Below, piece after piece: positions 34,048 to 42,134 of a stretch of 64,000 bases of DNA. A program made the translations under genes and the position numbers. Source of the DNA: Citreicoccus inhibens (lineage in GTDB: Bacteria; Myxococcota; Myxococcia; Myxococcales; Myxococcaceae). The notes under the pieces are model-generated. The model did no database searches and was not told the DNA's origin. It was given only the letters and a program-made list of their open reading frames with translations. The DNA lies in contig NZ_JAHNZT010000011.1 of the NCBI RefSeq assembly GCF_019039035.1, forward strand, positions 62,001 to 126,000. The letters are read 5' to 3'. Position 1 is the stretch's first letter. Each line of letters starts with the position of its first letter.

Positions 34048-35489
34048 CGTTCGACTGCCCCATTCATGAGGGCGCCCAGCGGCACGCGACCGCGGAGGCC
34101 CTGACGTTCGCGGGACAGACGTGGACCTACGCGGCGCTGGATGCGGAGGTCGCGCGTTGGACCGCCGCGTTGGAGCAGCGAGGCGTGGGCCACGGCTCGC
34201 GGGTCGCGGTGTTGTCCACGAGCCACCCGTCGGTCGTGTTCCTGTTCTGGGCCTTGGGGCGTCTGGGCGCCATCCATGCGCCGTTGAATGCGCGGCTCAC
34301 GGCGGTGGAACTGGCGCCGCTCGTGGAGGACATCGGGCCCGTGCTGCGGCTCGCGCAGACGGCTCTGGCGGAGCGCCTCCCTGGAGCCGAGCCGCTGGAG
34401 TCATGGGCCACGAACTCCCGCGTGCCTTCATCCACACGAGTGTCGCTCCATCGAGATTCGCCGCGGGTCATCCTCTTCACGAGTGGCACGACGGGGCGAC
34501 CGAAGGGCGCCGTGCTGGCGGAGGGGGCATTCCGCGCGTCGGCGCGAGCCTCCGAGGCGAACCTCGGCGCGCACCGTGCGCCGCGCTGGCTGGGCACGTT
34601 GCCGCTCTTCCATGTCGGGGGGCTCGCGATGCTCACGCGCACGGCCTACGAGGGCGGCTGCCTCCTCCTGCACGAGCGCTTCGATGCGAGCGCGGTCAAC
34701 CACGCCATCGACGTCGCGGGCGCCACGCACGCCAGCTTCGTGGCCACCACGTTGGAGCGGGTCCTCGATGAGCGCAGGGATCGGCCGGTGCCAGACACCT
34801 TCCGTCTCGCGCTGATTGGCGGAGGCCCGGTGCCCACGCCGTTGTTGGCGCGCGCGCGCGCGGCCAGCCTGCTCGCGCTCCAGACCTACGGCTTGACCGA
34901 GGCCTGTTCGCAAGTCGCGACAGAGCGTCCCAGCGAAGCCGATGGCCGCACCGCCGGCCCACCGCTTCCCAGCATTGAGGTCCGCATCGTTGATCCTCGG
35001 GGGCACATTCTCGCGGTGGGCGAGGAAGGTGACCTCGAGGTGCGGGGCGAGACCGTCATGGCGGGCTACTGGAACCGCCCGGATGCGACGCGCGAGGCCC
35101 TGCGAGACGGCTGGCTGCGCACGCGAGACGTTGGCGTGCTGGATGCGCGAGGCCGGTTGACCTTGCTCTCACGCCGCACGGACCTCATCGTGCGCGGCGG
35201 TGAGAACCTCTATCCCGCGGAGATCGAGGCCGTGCTCGCCAACCATCCCGCGGTGCAGGAGAGCGCGGTCGTCGGAGTGCCGGAGCCACGCTGGGGCGAA
35301 GTCCCCGTCGCGTTCGTGGTGGCTCGCGCGGGGCGACCCGCTCCGACGGGCGATGACCTCACGGCCTGGTGCCGGCAGTCGCTCGCGGGGTTCAAGGTGC
35401 CCGCGCGATTCCTCTTCATCGCGGAGCTGCCACGCAATGCGATGAGCAAGGTCGAGCGCGGAGTGCTGCGCCAGCAAGCCACGCGCTGA
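34044..35489 (+). CDS. menE: o-Succinylbenzoate-CoA ligase
   Basis: This 481-residue AMP-forming ligase activates o-succinylbenzoate for ring closure by MenB. It has the ILFTSGTTGRPKGAVL motif near residue 145, QTYGLTEACSQV, LRTRDVG, and GGENLYPAEIEAVL; the catalytic Lys is in AMSKVERG near the C-terminus. The ATG lies in an ATGA overlap with menC and has GGAGGAGCAGCAGGG upstream. It is the last gene of the operon. menB and the thioesterase are not in the window. Confidence 0.92.
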   Translation: MTFDCPIHEGAQRHATAEALTFAGQTWTYAALDAEVARWTAALEQRGVGHGSRVAVLSTSHPSVVFLFWALGRLGAIHAPLNARLTAVELAPLVEDIGPVLRLAQTALAERLPGAEPLESWATNSRVPSSTRVSLHRDSPRVILFTSGTTGRPKGAVLAEGAFRASARASEANLGAHRAPRWLGTLPLFHVGGLAMLTRTAYEGGCLLLHERFDASAVNHAIDVAGATHASFVATTLERVLDERRDRPVPDTFRLALIGGGPVPTPLLARARAASLLALQTYGLTEACSQVATERPSEADGRTAGPPLPSIEVRIVDPRGHILAVGEEGDLEVRGETVMAGYWNRPDATREALRDGWLRTRDVGVLDARGRLTLLSRRTDLIVRGGENLYPAEIEAVLANHPAVQESAVVGVPEPRWGEVPVAFVVARAGRPAPTGDDLTAWCRQSLAGFKVPARFLFIAELPRNAMSKVERGVLRQQATR

Positions 35490-35543
35490 GGTTCGACCTC
35501 GAGTTCGTGTGACGGGGCTGCCTCGGGAGCGCTCGAACACAGT

Positions 35544-35588
35544 GCCTCCCGCCCCGGCCCGCGTGATGCGGAGCCGGGGCAGGAGAGG
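35544..35588. terminator. Convergent GC-rich terminator after menE
   Basis: GCCTCCCGCCCCGGC pairs imperfectly with GCCGGGGCAGGAGAGGC; the GCCCCGGC/GCCGGGGC core is perfect. It lies about 55 bp after menE and abuts the end of the small minus-strand gene. Confidence 0.55.
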
Positions 35589-35589
35589 C

Positions 35590-35790
35590 TCAACACTCGG
35601 AGGCGGGGTGGCCCCACGGATTGGTGCGCGTGTACTTCCTCAGCAGCGTGCACATCCGATGCGCCAGCGTGCTCGCTGACTTCACGGGGGCCGCGCGCCG
35701 GTACGCTACGGTCCTCTCCAGACGGGACACCTGGAGCGCCAGCTTGCGCTGCACCTCAGGGGACCACCGCTGGAAGTCGAGCCATTCCAT
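35590..35790 (-). CDS. Small hypothetical protein, 66 residues
   Basis: I do not recognise this protein. The ATG at 35790 has AAGGAG about 9 nt upstream and starts MEWLDFQRWSPEVQRKLALQ, which reads as an amphipathic helix. The rest is basic (RLERTVAYRRAAPVKSAS, LLRKYTRTNP) with two cysteines. It has no membrane segment or known DNA-binding signature. It is separated from the methyltransferase-like gene on the same strand by about 117 bp, with no overlap. The ribosome binding site is the main support that it is real. Confidence 0.5.
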   Translation of the reverse strand: MEWLDFQRWSPEVQRKLALQVSRLERTVAYRRAAPVKSASTLAHRMCTLLRKYTRTNPWGHPASEC

Positions 35791-35907
35791 GTGTCTGCTC
35801 CTTCGCGAGACTGCGCGGGAAGCAGCCATTGAACGCCTGATGCCGAGGGAAAGCACGACGCCCCGCGCTAACGCGAGGCGCCACTGCGCGCTTCCCGACA
35901 GGGCAAC

Positions 35908-36702
35908 TCAGGCCTTCGGGGTCGACGCGGGTCGCCCAATGAGCATCATCAAGCCAAAGGGATTCCCCGCGTTCGTCAGGCGATCAATCTCCCAGATGTA
36001 GTCGTCGCTCAGGCCCTGCGTCAGCTCGCGCATCTCCTCGACCGAGTAGGTCCGCAGGCACGACACGACGCCGTCAAACGCGGCCGCGAAGGGGATGAGC
36101 GGCAACAAGTACGTGAACGCCAGCCGATCCAGCTTCACCGGGCGGATGAACGGGGTGGTCAAGGGCACGTTGAGCAGCGCCGCGGCCGTCATCGCGATCG
36201 CCGGCCCGCGCCGCTCCACCAGCTCCATGATGGCGATGCCGCGCCGCTGCGCCACCGCGTCCGCGAGCACCTTGCGCGCCTGCTCGGGCGGCAGGTGGTG
36301 GAACGAGTTGCACATGATGCGGAAGCCCGAGTACTCGGGCGGAACCGCGGTCGCGTCCACGGGCGTCGCCACGTAGTCGATGCGCCCTGTGTGTTGCGTC
36401 TTCACCTTCTCGAACGTCTCCACGTCCGGATACAGGTCCGTCAGCAGCGCGTCGACCTTGTAGTTCTCCCGCTCCTCCATCAACTGGATGAGCTTGGGCA
36501 CCGGGCCCGCGCTCCCGGACGCCATGTCCAGCAGCGTGTGCTCACCCATCGCCTCCATCGCCTTCTTCAGCCGCGTGACGAACTCCGAATATCGGTCGTC
36601 GGACAGGCCCCAGACGAAAGCCAGGAAGTCCGTCACACCTCGCCGGAGCGTCGCGGGGAACCACGGCTGATCCTCAAGTTCGAAAAGTTGCAGTCTGGGC
36701 AT
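35908..36702 (-). CDS. Methyltransferase-like protein
   Basis: This 264-residue protein has a degenerate class I SAM-binding motif (LLDMASGSAGPVPKLIQL near residues 55-73), an acidic second motif (ALLTDLYPDVETFEKV near 85-100) and GFRIMCNSFHHLPPEQARKVLADA, which matches the post-II helix region of methyltransferases. The middle has a hydrophobic stretch (AIAMTAAALLNVPLTTPFIRP) and AFTYLLPLIPFAAAFDGVVS, possibly a membrane-associated or lipophilic-substrate pocket. The ATG at 36702 starts MPRLQLFELEDQPWFPATLR. The substrate is unknown. It is divergent from the FAD hydroxylase across a 425-bp gap. Confidence 0.65.
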   Translation of the reverse strand: MPRLQLFELEDQPWFPATLRRGVTDFLAFVWGLSDDRYSEFVTRLKKAMEAMGEHTLLDMASGSAGPVPKLIQLMEERENYKVDALLTDLYPDVETFEKVKTQHTGRIDYVATPVDATAVPPEYSGFRIMCNSFHHLPPEQARKVLADAVAQRRGIAIMELVERRGPAIAMTAAALLNVPLTTPFIRPVKLDRLAFTYLLPLIPFAAAFDGVVSCLRTYSVEEMRELTQGLSDDYIWEIDRLTNAGNPFGLMMLIGRPASTPKA

Positions 36703-36896
36703 AATCGCTGGGCACTCCAAGGGGCGGGGGGCAGGTGGGGGCCGCCAATCTCGCCGAGTTCTGCAACTCACACAAGCGGTCCGTGCAGGGCCTTCGCATT
36801 CATCTGATGCATCAATTTAACCAGACTGTTCTAGGAGTTCCGCGCGGTAGGGGCGCAATGTTGAACCTCCAGGGTAAGCGTTGAGCCAGTTTTCCA

Positions 36897-37011
36897 TGTT
36901 TCACCGGGACAATTGCCAGACATGCAAGGAATTTCGCGCGCGGCGTTTGGTGAAGAGAGAGACGTGAAATCGCGTCGGGGGTGTGTCGCGCGAGACACAT
37001 GCGGTGAAACA
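36897..37011. repeat. Long-range perfect 10-bp inverted repeat
   Basis: TGTTTCACCG (36897-36906) is matched exactly by CGGTGAAACA (37002-37011), 95 bp apart. The spacing suits two regulator sites joined by a DNA loop, but chance occurrence cannot be excluded. Confidence 0.4.
36982..36999. promoter_or_regulatory. 18-bp dyad TGTGTC-N6-GACACA
   Basis: TGTGTC and GACACA form a perfect 6-bp inverted repeat with spacer GCGCGA, about 130-145 bp before the hydroxylase start. It looks like an operator for a dimeric repressor. Confidence 0.4.
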
Positions 37012-37127
37012 AATCGCAATGGTGCGAGTGCTGGATGTTGGGGCTAGACTGAACTCCACGCTCAACGGGGGGATTCAGACAGGCGCACGCTCAACATCAC
37101 GGCACGCACGCAACGGGGAGTGGGCAG

Positions 37128-38759
37128 ATGTCTCCAGAGTCTGTGGATGTGATCATCGTGGGATGCGGCCCGGTTGGGGCCATGGCAGCCAACTTCTTGG
37201 GCCAGCAGGGACTGCGCACCCTGATCATCGAGAAGGAGACGACGGCCCACGGCCAGTCTCGCGCCATCAACGCCGACGACGAGACGCAGCGCATCTTCCA
37301 GGCTGCGGGCCTGATGGATCTGCTGGGGCCCGACCTGCATCCCTGCCAGCGCATGGCGTATGTCGATGACGAGCTGCGTGTGTTGGCGGAGGTGGACTTC
37401 GCGAAGGTGGAGCGCCCGAACGGCCACGCCATCGGCGCGTTGTTCACGCAGCCGCGCTTGGAGGCCGCGCTTCGCAAGGGCTTCCAGCGCCACGCGAGCG
37501 TCTCGTTCTGGCCGGGCTCGGAGGTCGAGTCCTTCGTGCAGGACGAGGACGGCGTGTCGGTGCGCGTGAAGGAGCTCGCCTCGGGTCGCACCGAGTCGGT
37601 GTACGCGCGCTACCTCCTGGCGTGCGATGGCTCGCACAGCAGCATCCGCCGGCGGCTCGGTCTTGCGTTGCAGGGCACGACGGCGCAGGCGCACGCGCTG
37701 GCCATCGCGGTGGGAACGACGTCGGAGGCGCCGGACTTCACCTACTACCCCTGCGGCCCGGAGCGCGTGGGCATCGCGACGCGGACGGCTCGCGACGAAC
37801 TGCGCTTCGACATGGTGGTGCGGCCGGGGCAGGACCTGGAGGAAGTGCGCCGGCCCGAGTACGTGCGCAAGATCATCTCGGCCTTCGTGGATCCGGCGAC
37901 GGTGACGGTGAAGAGCGTCAACGTGTACGCGTACCACAGCCGCATGGCGGAGAAGTGGCGCGTGGGCCGGGTCTTTCTGCTCGGCGACGCGGCGCACCTC
38001 ATGCCGCCGTTCCTGGGGCAGGGCCTGTGCTCGGGCCTGCGCGACGCGGCGAACCTCACGTGGAAGCTGGCGCAGGTGCTCGGCGGCGGCGCGGACGACT
38101 CGCTGCTGGACACGTACGAGGTGGAGCGGCGTCCCCACACCGCGGAGATGATGCGCATCTCCGATTCGCTGGGGCACATGCTGTCCTCGGGCGGTCCGCT
38201 GATGTCTCGCGCGCGCAACGCCTTCATCCACCTGCTGTACCGGCTGCCGGTGACGGGGCCATTCATCCGCGAGTACCGGATGAAGCCGAACCTCTTCTTC
38301 TCCGAGGGCTTCATGCGGGGCGGACGCCGCGAGGGCAAGGATGCGGCCGAAGGGCTGCTCATCCCCCAGCCTCGCGTGCAGCGCGCGAACGGCGAGACGC
38401 TCCTCCTGGACGACGCGCTGGGGGACGGCTTCGCGGTCATCACCCGGCCGGGCGCGACGGTGGAGGTGCAGCAGGGCGCGCGAGAGCTGGCCGAGGAGCT
38501 GGGCGCGCCTTGGGTGCACCTGGCGCCCGCGGCCCGCGTCGATGCGGGCCGCTCGGGGGAGCTCGTCGATGTGGAGGGGCGCCTCGGAAGCTGGTTCGCG
38601 AAGCACGCGGCGGACGTGGTGGTGGTGCGGCCGGATCGCTACGTGTACGGCACCGCGGACGCGACCACGCTGAGCGACCTGCACGGCTCGCTCAAGGGCC
38701 GGATTCGTCCCTGCACGCGGCGGGGCGGGCGGGTGGCGCGGCGCGCCTCGAGCGCATAG
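37128..38759 (+). CDS. FAD-dependent aromatic hydroxylase (PheA/TfdB/MhpA type)
   Basis: This 543-residue group A flavoprotein monooxygenase has the dinucleotide motif VIIVGCGPVGAMAANFL (9-25), the YLLACDGSHSSIRRRLG DG motif (about 163-180), and the GD motif VFLLGDAAHLMPPFLGQGLCSGLRDAANL (about 283-311). A thioredoxin-like C-terminal domain (about 400-530, DRYVYGTAD near the end) is typical of phenol and 3-hydroxyphenylpropionate hydroxylases. It would hydroxylate an aromatic or quinone-like substrate with NAD(P)H and oxygen. No ring-cleavage genes are nearby, so a tailoring role is more likely than catabolism. Confidence 0.82.
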   Translation: MSPESVDVIIVGCGPVGAMAANFLGQQGLRTLIIEKETTAHGQSRAINADDETQRIFQAAGLMDLLGPDLHPCQRMAYVDDELRVLAEVDFAKVERPNGHAIGALFTQPRLEAALRKGFQRHASVSFWPGSEVESFVQDEDGVSVRVKELASGRTESVYARYLLACDGSHSSIRRRLGLALQGTTAQAHALAIAVGTTSEAPDFTYYPCGPERVGIATRTARDELRFDMVVRPGQDLEEVRRPEYVRKIISAFVDPATVTVKSVNVYAYHSRMAEKWRVGRVFLLGDAAHLMPPFLGQGLCSGLRDAANLTWKLAQVLGGGADDSLLDTYEVERRPHTAEMMRISDSLGHMLSSGGPLMSRARNAFIHLLYRLPVTGPFIREYRMKPNLFFSEGFMRGGRREGKDAAEGLLIPQPRVQRANGETLLLDDALGDGFAVITRPGATVEVQQGARELAEELGAPWVHLAPAARVDAGRSGELVDVEGRLGSWFAKHAADVVVVRPDRYVYGTADATTLSDLHGSLKGRIRPCTRRGGRVARRASSA

Positions 38760-38776
38760 TCCCTCGTGAAAACGAC

Positions 38777-38812
38777 TCCGGGCGCCCTGGAGACACACCA
38801 GGCGCGCCCGGA
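38777..38812. terminator. Convergent terminator after the hydroxylase
   Basis: TCCGGGCGCCCTGG pairs with CCAGGCGCGCCCGGA around a 7-nt loop, with one bulge. It sits between converging genes, 17 and 22 bp from their stops. Confidence 0.6.
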
Positions 38813-38834
38813 CGGACTTCGGACGGGGAGGGGC

Positions 38835-39587
38835 TCAGGCCGCGGCGGAGCTCATCATCTTGCGCGCGCGCTCCAGGCAGTCGCCGTAGAAGCGCAGGTA
38901 GATGTCCAGCGCGCGTGCGCCCGTCTTCCCGATGGTGTCCGCGTGCGCGGGCACCTGACCCAGCAGCCGGGTCAGCATGTTCTCGTTGAGCGCCGTGTGG
39001 CCCACGTCCAGCTCCACGTGCTCCTCGATGAAGGACAGCGACTTCATGATGTCCTTGCCGAGCACGCGCTTGCACTGCTCGATGAGCTTGGGCGCGAACT
39101 GCACGGAGAGGTTCTCGATCTCGTACTCGATGGCGACCTGACCGCCCGGCATGGCGCTGGCGATGGTCTCCTCGTGAATCTCGCGGTACTCCTGCATGGC
39201 CCGGCTGGGGGGCTGGTTGAGGAGCTGCTCCGCGTCGAGCTTCGGCGTGCGGCGCTGGTTCCAACTGGCCACGAGGTTCTTTGTGTCCTGCACCATCATC
39301 AGGTGGTGCCCCGCCTCGTGCTTGGCGTGGGTGATGAGCTGTCTGCCGATCTCGTCCAGGCCCACGCGCAGACAGGACTCACCGGCGCGGCGGATCCAAC
39401 CGTCCACGGGCTCGGTCATGTACACGCCGAGGGAGCACAGCTGGATGAGGAAGGCCTCGAGCAGCATCGGGTCCACGTTCGGATCCAGCAGGGTGCGAAC
39501 GGCGGGGCCTGACTGAAGGGCCTCACGGACAGTGGCCACATGCGGCATGTACTGCTCGGCGACGAGGTTCTTGTTCATGGGGTTCAT
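38835..39587 (-). CDS. Haem-oxygenase-like diiron (iron-containing redox) enzyme family
   Basis: This 250-residue all-helical protein resembles the Haem_oxygenas_2/HDO superfamily. Likely metal ligands are in HAKHEAGHHLMM (about residues 85-96), the IEYEIENLS helix, and EEHVELDVGHTALNE (about 186-200), where HxExDxxH is the family hallmark. Known HDO enzymes oxidise or fragment small molecules (UndA, SznF, BesC), but many are unassigned. The ATG at 39587 overlaps the upstream stop by 4 bp, so it is translationally coupled to the PilZ protein. Alternative start ATG 39578. Substrate unknown. Confidence 0.68.
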   Translation of the reverse strand: MNPMNKNLVAEQYMPHVATVREALQSGPAVRTLLDPNVDPMLLEAFLIQLCSLGVYMTEPVDGWIRRAGESCLRVGLDEIGRQLITHAKHEAGHHLMMVQDTKNLVASWNQRRTPKLDAEQLLNQPPSRAMQEYREIHEETIASAMPGGQVAIEYEIENLSVQFAPKLIEQCKRVLGKDIMKSLSFIEEHVELDVGHTALNENMLTRLLGQVPAHADTIGKTGARALDIYLRFYGDCLERARKMMSSAAA

Positions 39588-41740
39588 CCTTGGCGGGGGG
39601 AGTGGGCGCCACGGCGCCCGATCGTCAGTTCGCTGATGTGCTCGAGGAAGTCCGGGACGAGCTTGGAGGAGATGATCCACAGGTAGGGATCCGGCCCGTC
39701 GTGCAGCCCGGACTCCTCGACGTAGCTGCCGCCCTCGTCCTCGCGCAGGAAGAGGAACGACTCCCGGTTGCGCGCCGCGTACCACCGCCGCGCCTCGTCC
39801 ATCAGGGCCGCGTACGTCCGCTGGCCGTCCTCGACGAGGGAGAACATCCGGGTGTTGTCCAGCAGCCGGAACAGGTTGGTCCCGAGCTGCCCCAGCTCCA
39901 CGACCGCCGCGGCCTGCGGCACGCCCGCGCGACGGGCGACCAGGATGGCGCGCTCGCGCTCCATGCCGAAGCTCTTCCACTTCTGCGTCACCGGCGTCAG
40001 GTCCAGCCGGTCCCGCGTGAAGTCGAGCGACTCCACGTAACACTCCGGGAAGGAGCGGGCCACGCTGGCCGCCAGCAGCGACAGCTCCCCCGGCGTCGCG
40101 GGCCCGATCTCCAGCTCTCGGAAGTCTCGGCCGCTCAGCTCATGGCTGTAGGCCTTCATCTTCTGGATCTTCCGCGTGTAGGCCAGCCCCGAGCCCTGCT
40201 CCATCTGGCGCTGCGCGTAGCGCACGTGCGCCTTGGCGATCCACGGGTTCAACGCCTCGACGTAGGCCACCACCCAGTGGAAGTCCGGGTCGCTCTGCGG
40301 GTGCTCGAACGTGCGCAAATAGATGTCGCGCATGATCTGCCCCGGCTCCTGAACGCCGGTGGGCGGCTTGCCGGGGCGCTTGGCCACCTGATGCCCCAGC
40401 CACGCATGGCGGTAGGGCTTGGTGAACGACAGGGTCGCCTCGATGCCGCGCTCGGACGGCCACACCGCCTGGCAGAAGAGCTGGGGAACGTCAGCGGCCC
40501 GGCGCGCGAGCGACTCGAAGTTCATCTTCAGCTCCTGGAACGCCTCCGGGGAGCTGCCGCCCAGGTTGAAGAAGCCCGAGCGCGTGAAGAGATCCCAAAG
40601 GCCCTCCACCAGGTCCTCGCTGGTGCGGGTGGCCGGCGACATCGTCTGCGACACGAAGCGCACCCACCGCGCCTCGTCCACCGAGTACGGCTGGATGCTG
40701 ATGCCGCACAGCACGGTGCCATCCGCGCGGGGGCGGGTGACGTAGCGAAGCTCGCCGCGCAGGCTGAGCGTCTGGCCGTTGCCGGTGTCCAGCTCGATGA
40801 GCGGCGGCAGCAGGCCCGGGAACATCAGGTCCTCCGGCGCGCACCGCACGCACAGCCCGGAGAAGGACAGGTCGAGGACCTCGCGTTCCAGCTCCCCCAG
40901 CTCACGCCACAGCGGGTGGTGAAAGCGAACGCGCACGCCCTCGGGGGCCGGGACGCGCCGATGCCACCGGTGGCGGATGCGGAAGAGGTGCTCGGGCAGC
41001 GTCGTGAAGAACCGCGAGCCCTCGCCATGCCCCTCCTCGAGCCGCATTCGGTACGCGGAGTTGTAGCCGATGACGTCGATGTCGTAGGAGGGCGCGCCCC
41101 ACTCGGGCTCCGCCTCGTCGGTGCGCCACTCCAGCTGTCCGGTGGCCGGGTTGTAGCGCTCCAGCTCCATCCGCACCGTGCGGCCCATGCGCCGCAGCAC
41201 GCCCTTGTTTCCCGCGGCGCAGATGGCCACGAGGATGGAGCGGATGCGATCCGCGTCCGCGATGGTGTCCTGCACCGGCAGCGCGGAGGCCGCGGGCTCC
41301 GCCACGCCCCGGCGCAGCGCATCCGCCAGCAGCGCGACAATCTCCCGGCCCTGCTCCAAGGAGACGCCTACCAGCTGAAGGCCCACCGGCGCGTGAGCGA
41401 CCTCGGCATCCGTCCGGATGAACGCTCCGTGAAGCGGCCCCAGCGTGACGCCGTTGCCGGACAGGTACACCGGCAGGGGACGGCTCTCGCTGGTGTCCAC
41501 CTGCGCCTGTCGGGGCGTCACCCACACGATGGTGGGGCTCAGCCGGGTGATCTCCCCGAGCACGTTCTCGGGCGTACCGAGCGAGCAGGTGAGCGCATTC
41601 ACGCCCGTTCCGTGCAGGGAGTACCCAGAGTCGTCGAGGGCGGCCTCGGCCGGCGGAAGTGGGATGACGTTTCGCAGCGCGTCACCACTGCCGAACTCGA
41701 CCCCGCGGCGCGCCGATGTACCCGGAGTGCCTCCTTCCAT
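39584..41740 (-). CDS. Large PilZ-domain protein with GNAT-like C-terminal region
   Basis: The start is set at 41740, below the promoter at 41856-41883, with GAGGG about 10 nt upstream; the longer open frame runs through that promoter. The 718-residue protein has a YcgR-like N-terminal region (LPEHLFRIR), a PilZ domain with RHRWHRR (about 252-258) and DLSFSGLCVR (about 290) that should bind cyclic di-GMP, and a C-terminal half (about 365-700) resembling tandem acyltransferase (GNAT/FemX-like) folds, with MERERAILVARRAGVPQAAAVV. The enzyme half is unassigned. It shares an operon with the diiron protein. Confidence 0.68.
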   Translation of the reverse strand: MEGGTPGTSARRGVEFGSGDALRNVIPLPPAEAALDDSGYSLHGTGVNALTCSLGTPENVLGEITRLSPTIVWVTPRQAQVDTSESRPLPVYLSGNGVTLGPLHGAFIRTDAEVAHAPVGLQLVGVSLEQGREIVALLADALRRGVAEPAASALPVQDTIADADRIRSILVAICAAGNKGVLRRMGRTVRMELERYNPATGQLEWRTDEAEPEWGAPSYDIDVIGYNSAYRMRLEEGHGEGSRFFTTLPEHLFRIRHRWHRRVPAPEGVRVRFHHPLWRELGELEREVLDLSFSGLCVRCAPEDLMFPGLLPPLIELDTGNGQTLSLRGELRYVTRPRADGTVLCGISIQPYSVDEARWVRFVSQTMSPATRTSEDLVEGLWDLFTRSGFFNLGGSSPEAFQELKMNFESLARRAADVPQLFCQAVWPSERGIEATLSFTKPYRHAWLGHQVAKRPGKPPTGVQEPGQIMRDIYLRTFEHPQSDPDFHWVVAYVEALNPWIAKAHVRYAQRQMEQGSGLAYTRKIQKMKAYSHELSGRDFRELEIGPATPGELSLLAASVARSFPECYVESLDFTRDRLDLTPVTQKWKSFGMERERAILVARRAGVPQAAAVVELGQLGTNLFRLLDNTRMFSLVEDGQRTYAALMDEARRWYAARNRESFLFLREDEGGSYVEESGLHDGPDPYLWIISSKLVPDFLEHISELTIGRRGAHSPRQG

Positions 41741-41855
41741 GGTCTGGAACCCTCTTCTCCGGGCGACGACGCCATTCATGGACGGCGATGTTGCGAGCAC
41801 AACAGTCCCTCCCTGCTCCGGCGCTCCTGCGGTCGGCAACTTGACTCTGCGTCGC

Positions 41856-41883
41856 ATCATATGGACTGACGAGAAACAGTCAA
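41856..41883 (-). promoter_or_regulatory. Strong sigma-70-type promoter of the PilZ/diiron operon
   Basis: On the minus strand TTGACT (41883-41878) and TATGAT (41861-41856) are 16 bp apart. The start near 41849 gives a leader of about 109 nt before the ATG at 41740. Confidence 0.6.
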
Positions 41884-42072
41884 ATCGAATTTGTGCATCC
41901 TGGCTGTTTTTGCGGAGCTGGGTGGTTTCTGAATCAGGGTTCCATGTGACTAAGTGATTGCCCGTATTCCGTGATTCTTGAGCGCCTCGCGGAACGACTC
42001 CACACCCAAGTCCTGGCGTCACCGGAATGTCACAAAGGCGGTTTCCCTCGGGGGCAGATGCAGGGGAGAGGG

Positions 42073-42102
42073 TGGACGTGTGTCGGAGGAGCCCGGTACA
42101 GT
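42073..42102 (+). promoter_or_regulatory. Possible promoter of the ATPase-domain gene
   Basis: TGGACG and TACAGT are separated by 18 bp. The predicted start near 42109 is 26 nt before the ATG, which has GGAGAGG 6-12 nt upstream. Confidence 0.4.
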
Positions 42103-42134
42103 TCTGATCCGCAGCCAAGCGGAGAGGTGCCCCG

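Larger units (their letters stand above)
36703..37127. other. Gene-free 425-bp interval with inverted repeats
   Basis: This divergent intergenic region is less GC-rich than its surroundings from about 36790 to 37060. I see no convincing gene. It contains two perfect inverted repeats described separately, and TAGACT at 37045-37050, a possible -10 for the hydroxylase without a clear -35. The AT-rich part near 36810-36825 could hold the promoter of the methyltransferase-like gene. Confidence 0.5.
41741..42134. other. Divergent 394-bp intergenic region
   Basis: The interval lies between the PilZ operon and the ATPase-domain gene. It is clearly less GC-rich at 41855-41990. It holds the minus-strand promoter above and, for the plus strand, TGGACG (42073-42078) with TACAGT (42097-42102) 18 bp apart. 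I see no gene or stable hairpin in the rest. Confidence 0.5.

Noticed and set aside
36812-37012. A 66-codon minus-strand frame in the gap between the methyltransferase-like gene and the hydroxylase
   Set aside because: No Shine-Dalgarno, no recognisable motif, and it overlaps the inverted repeats; treated as chance.
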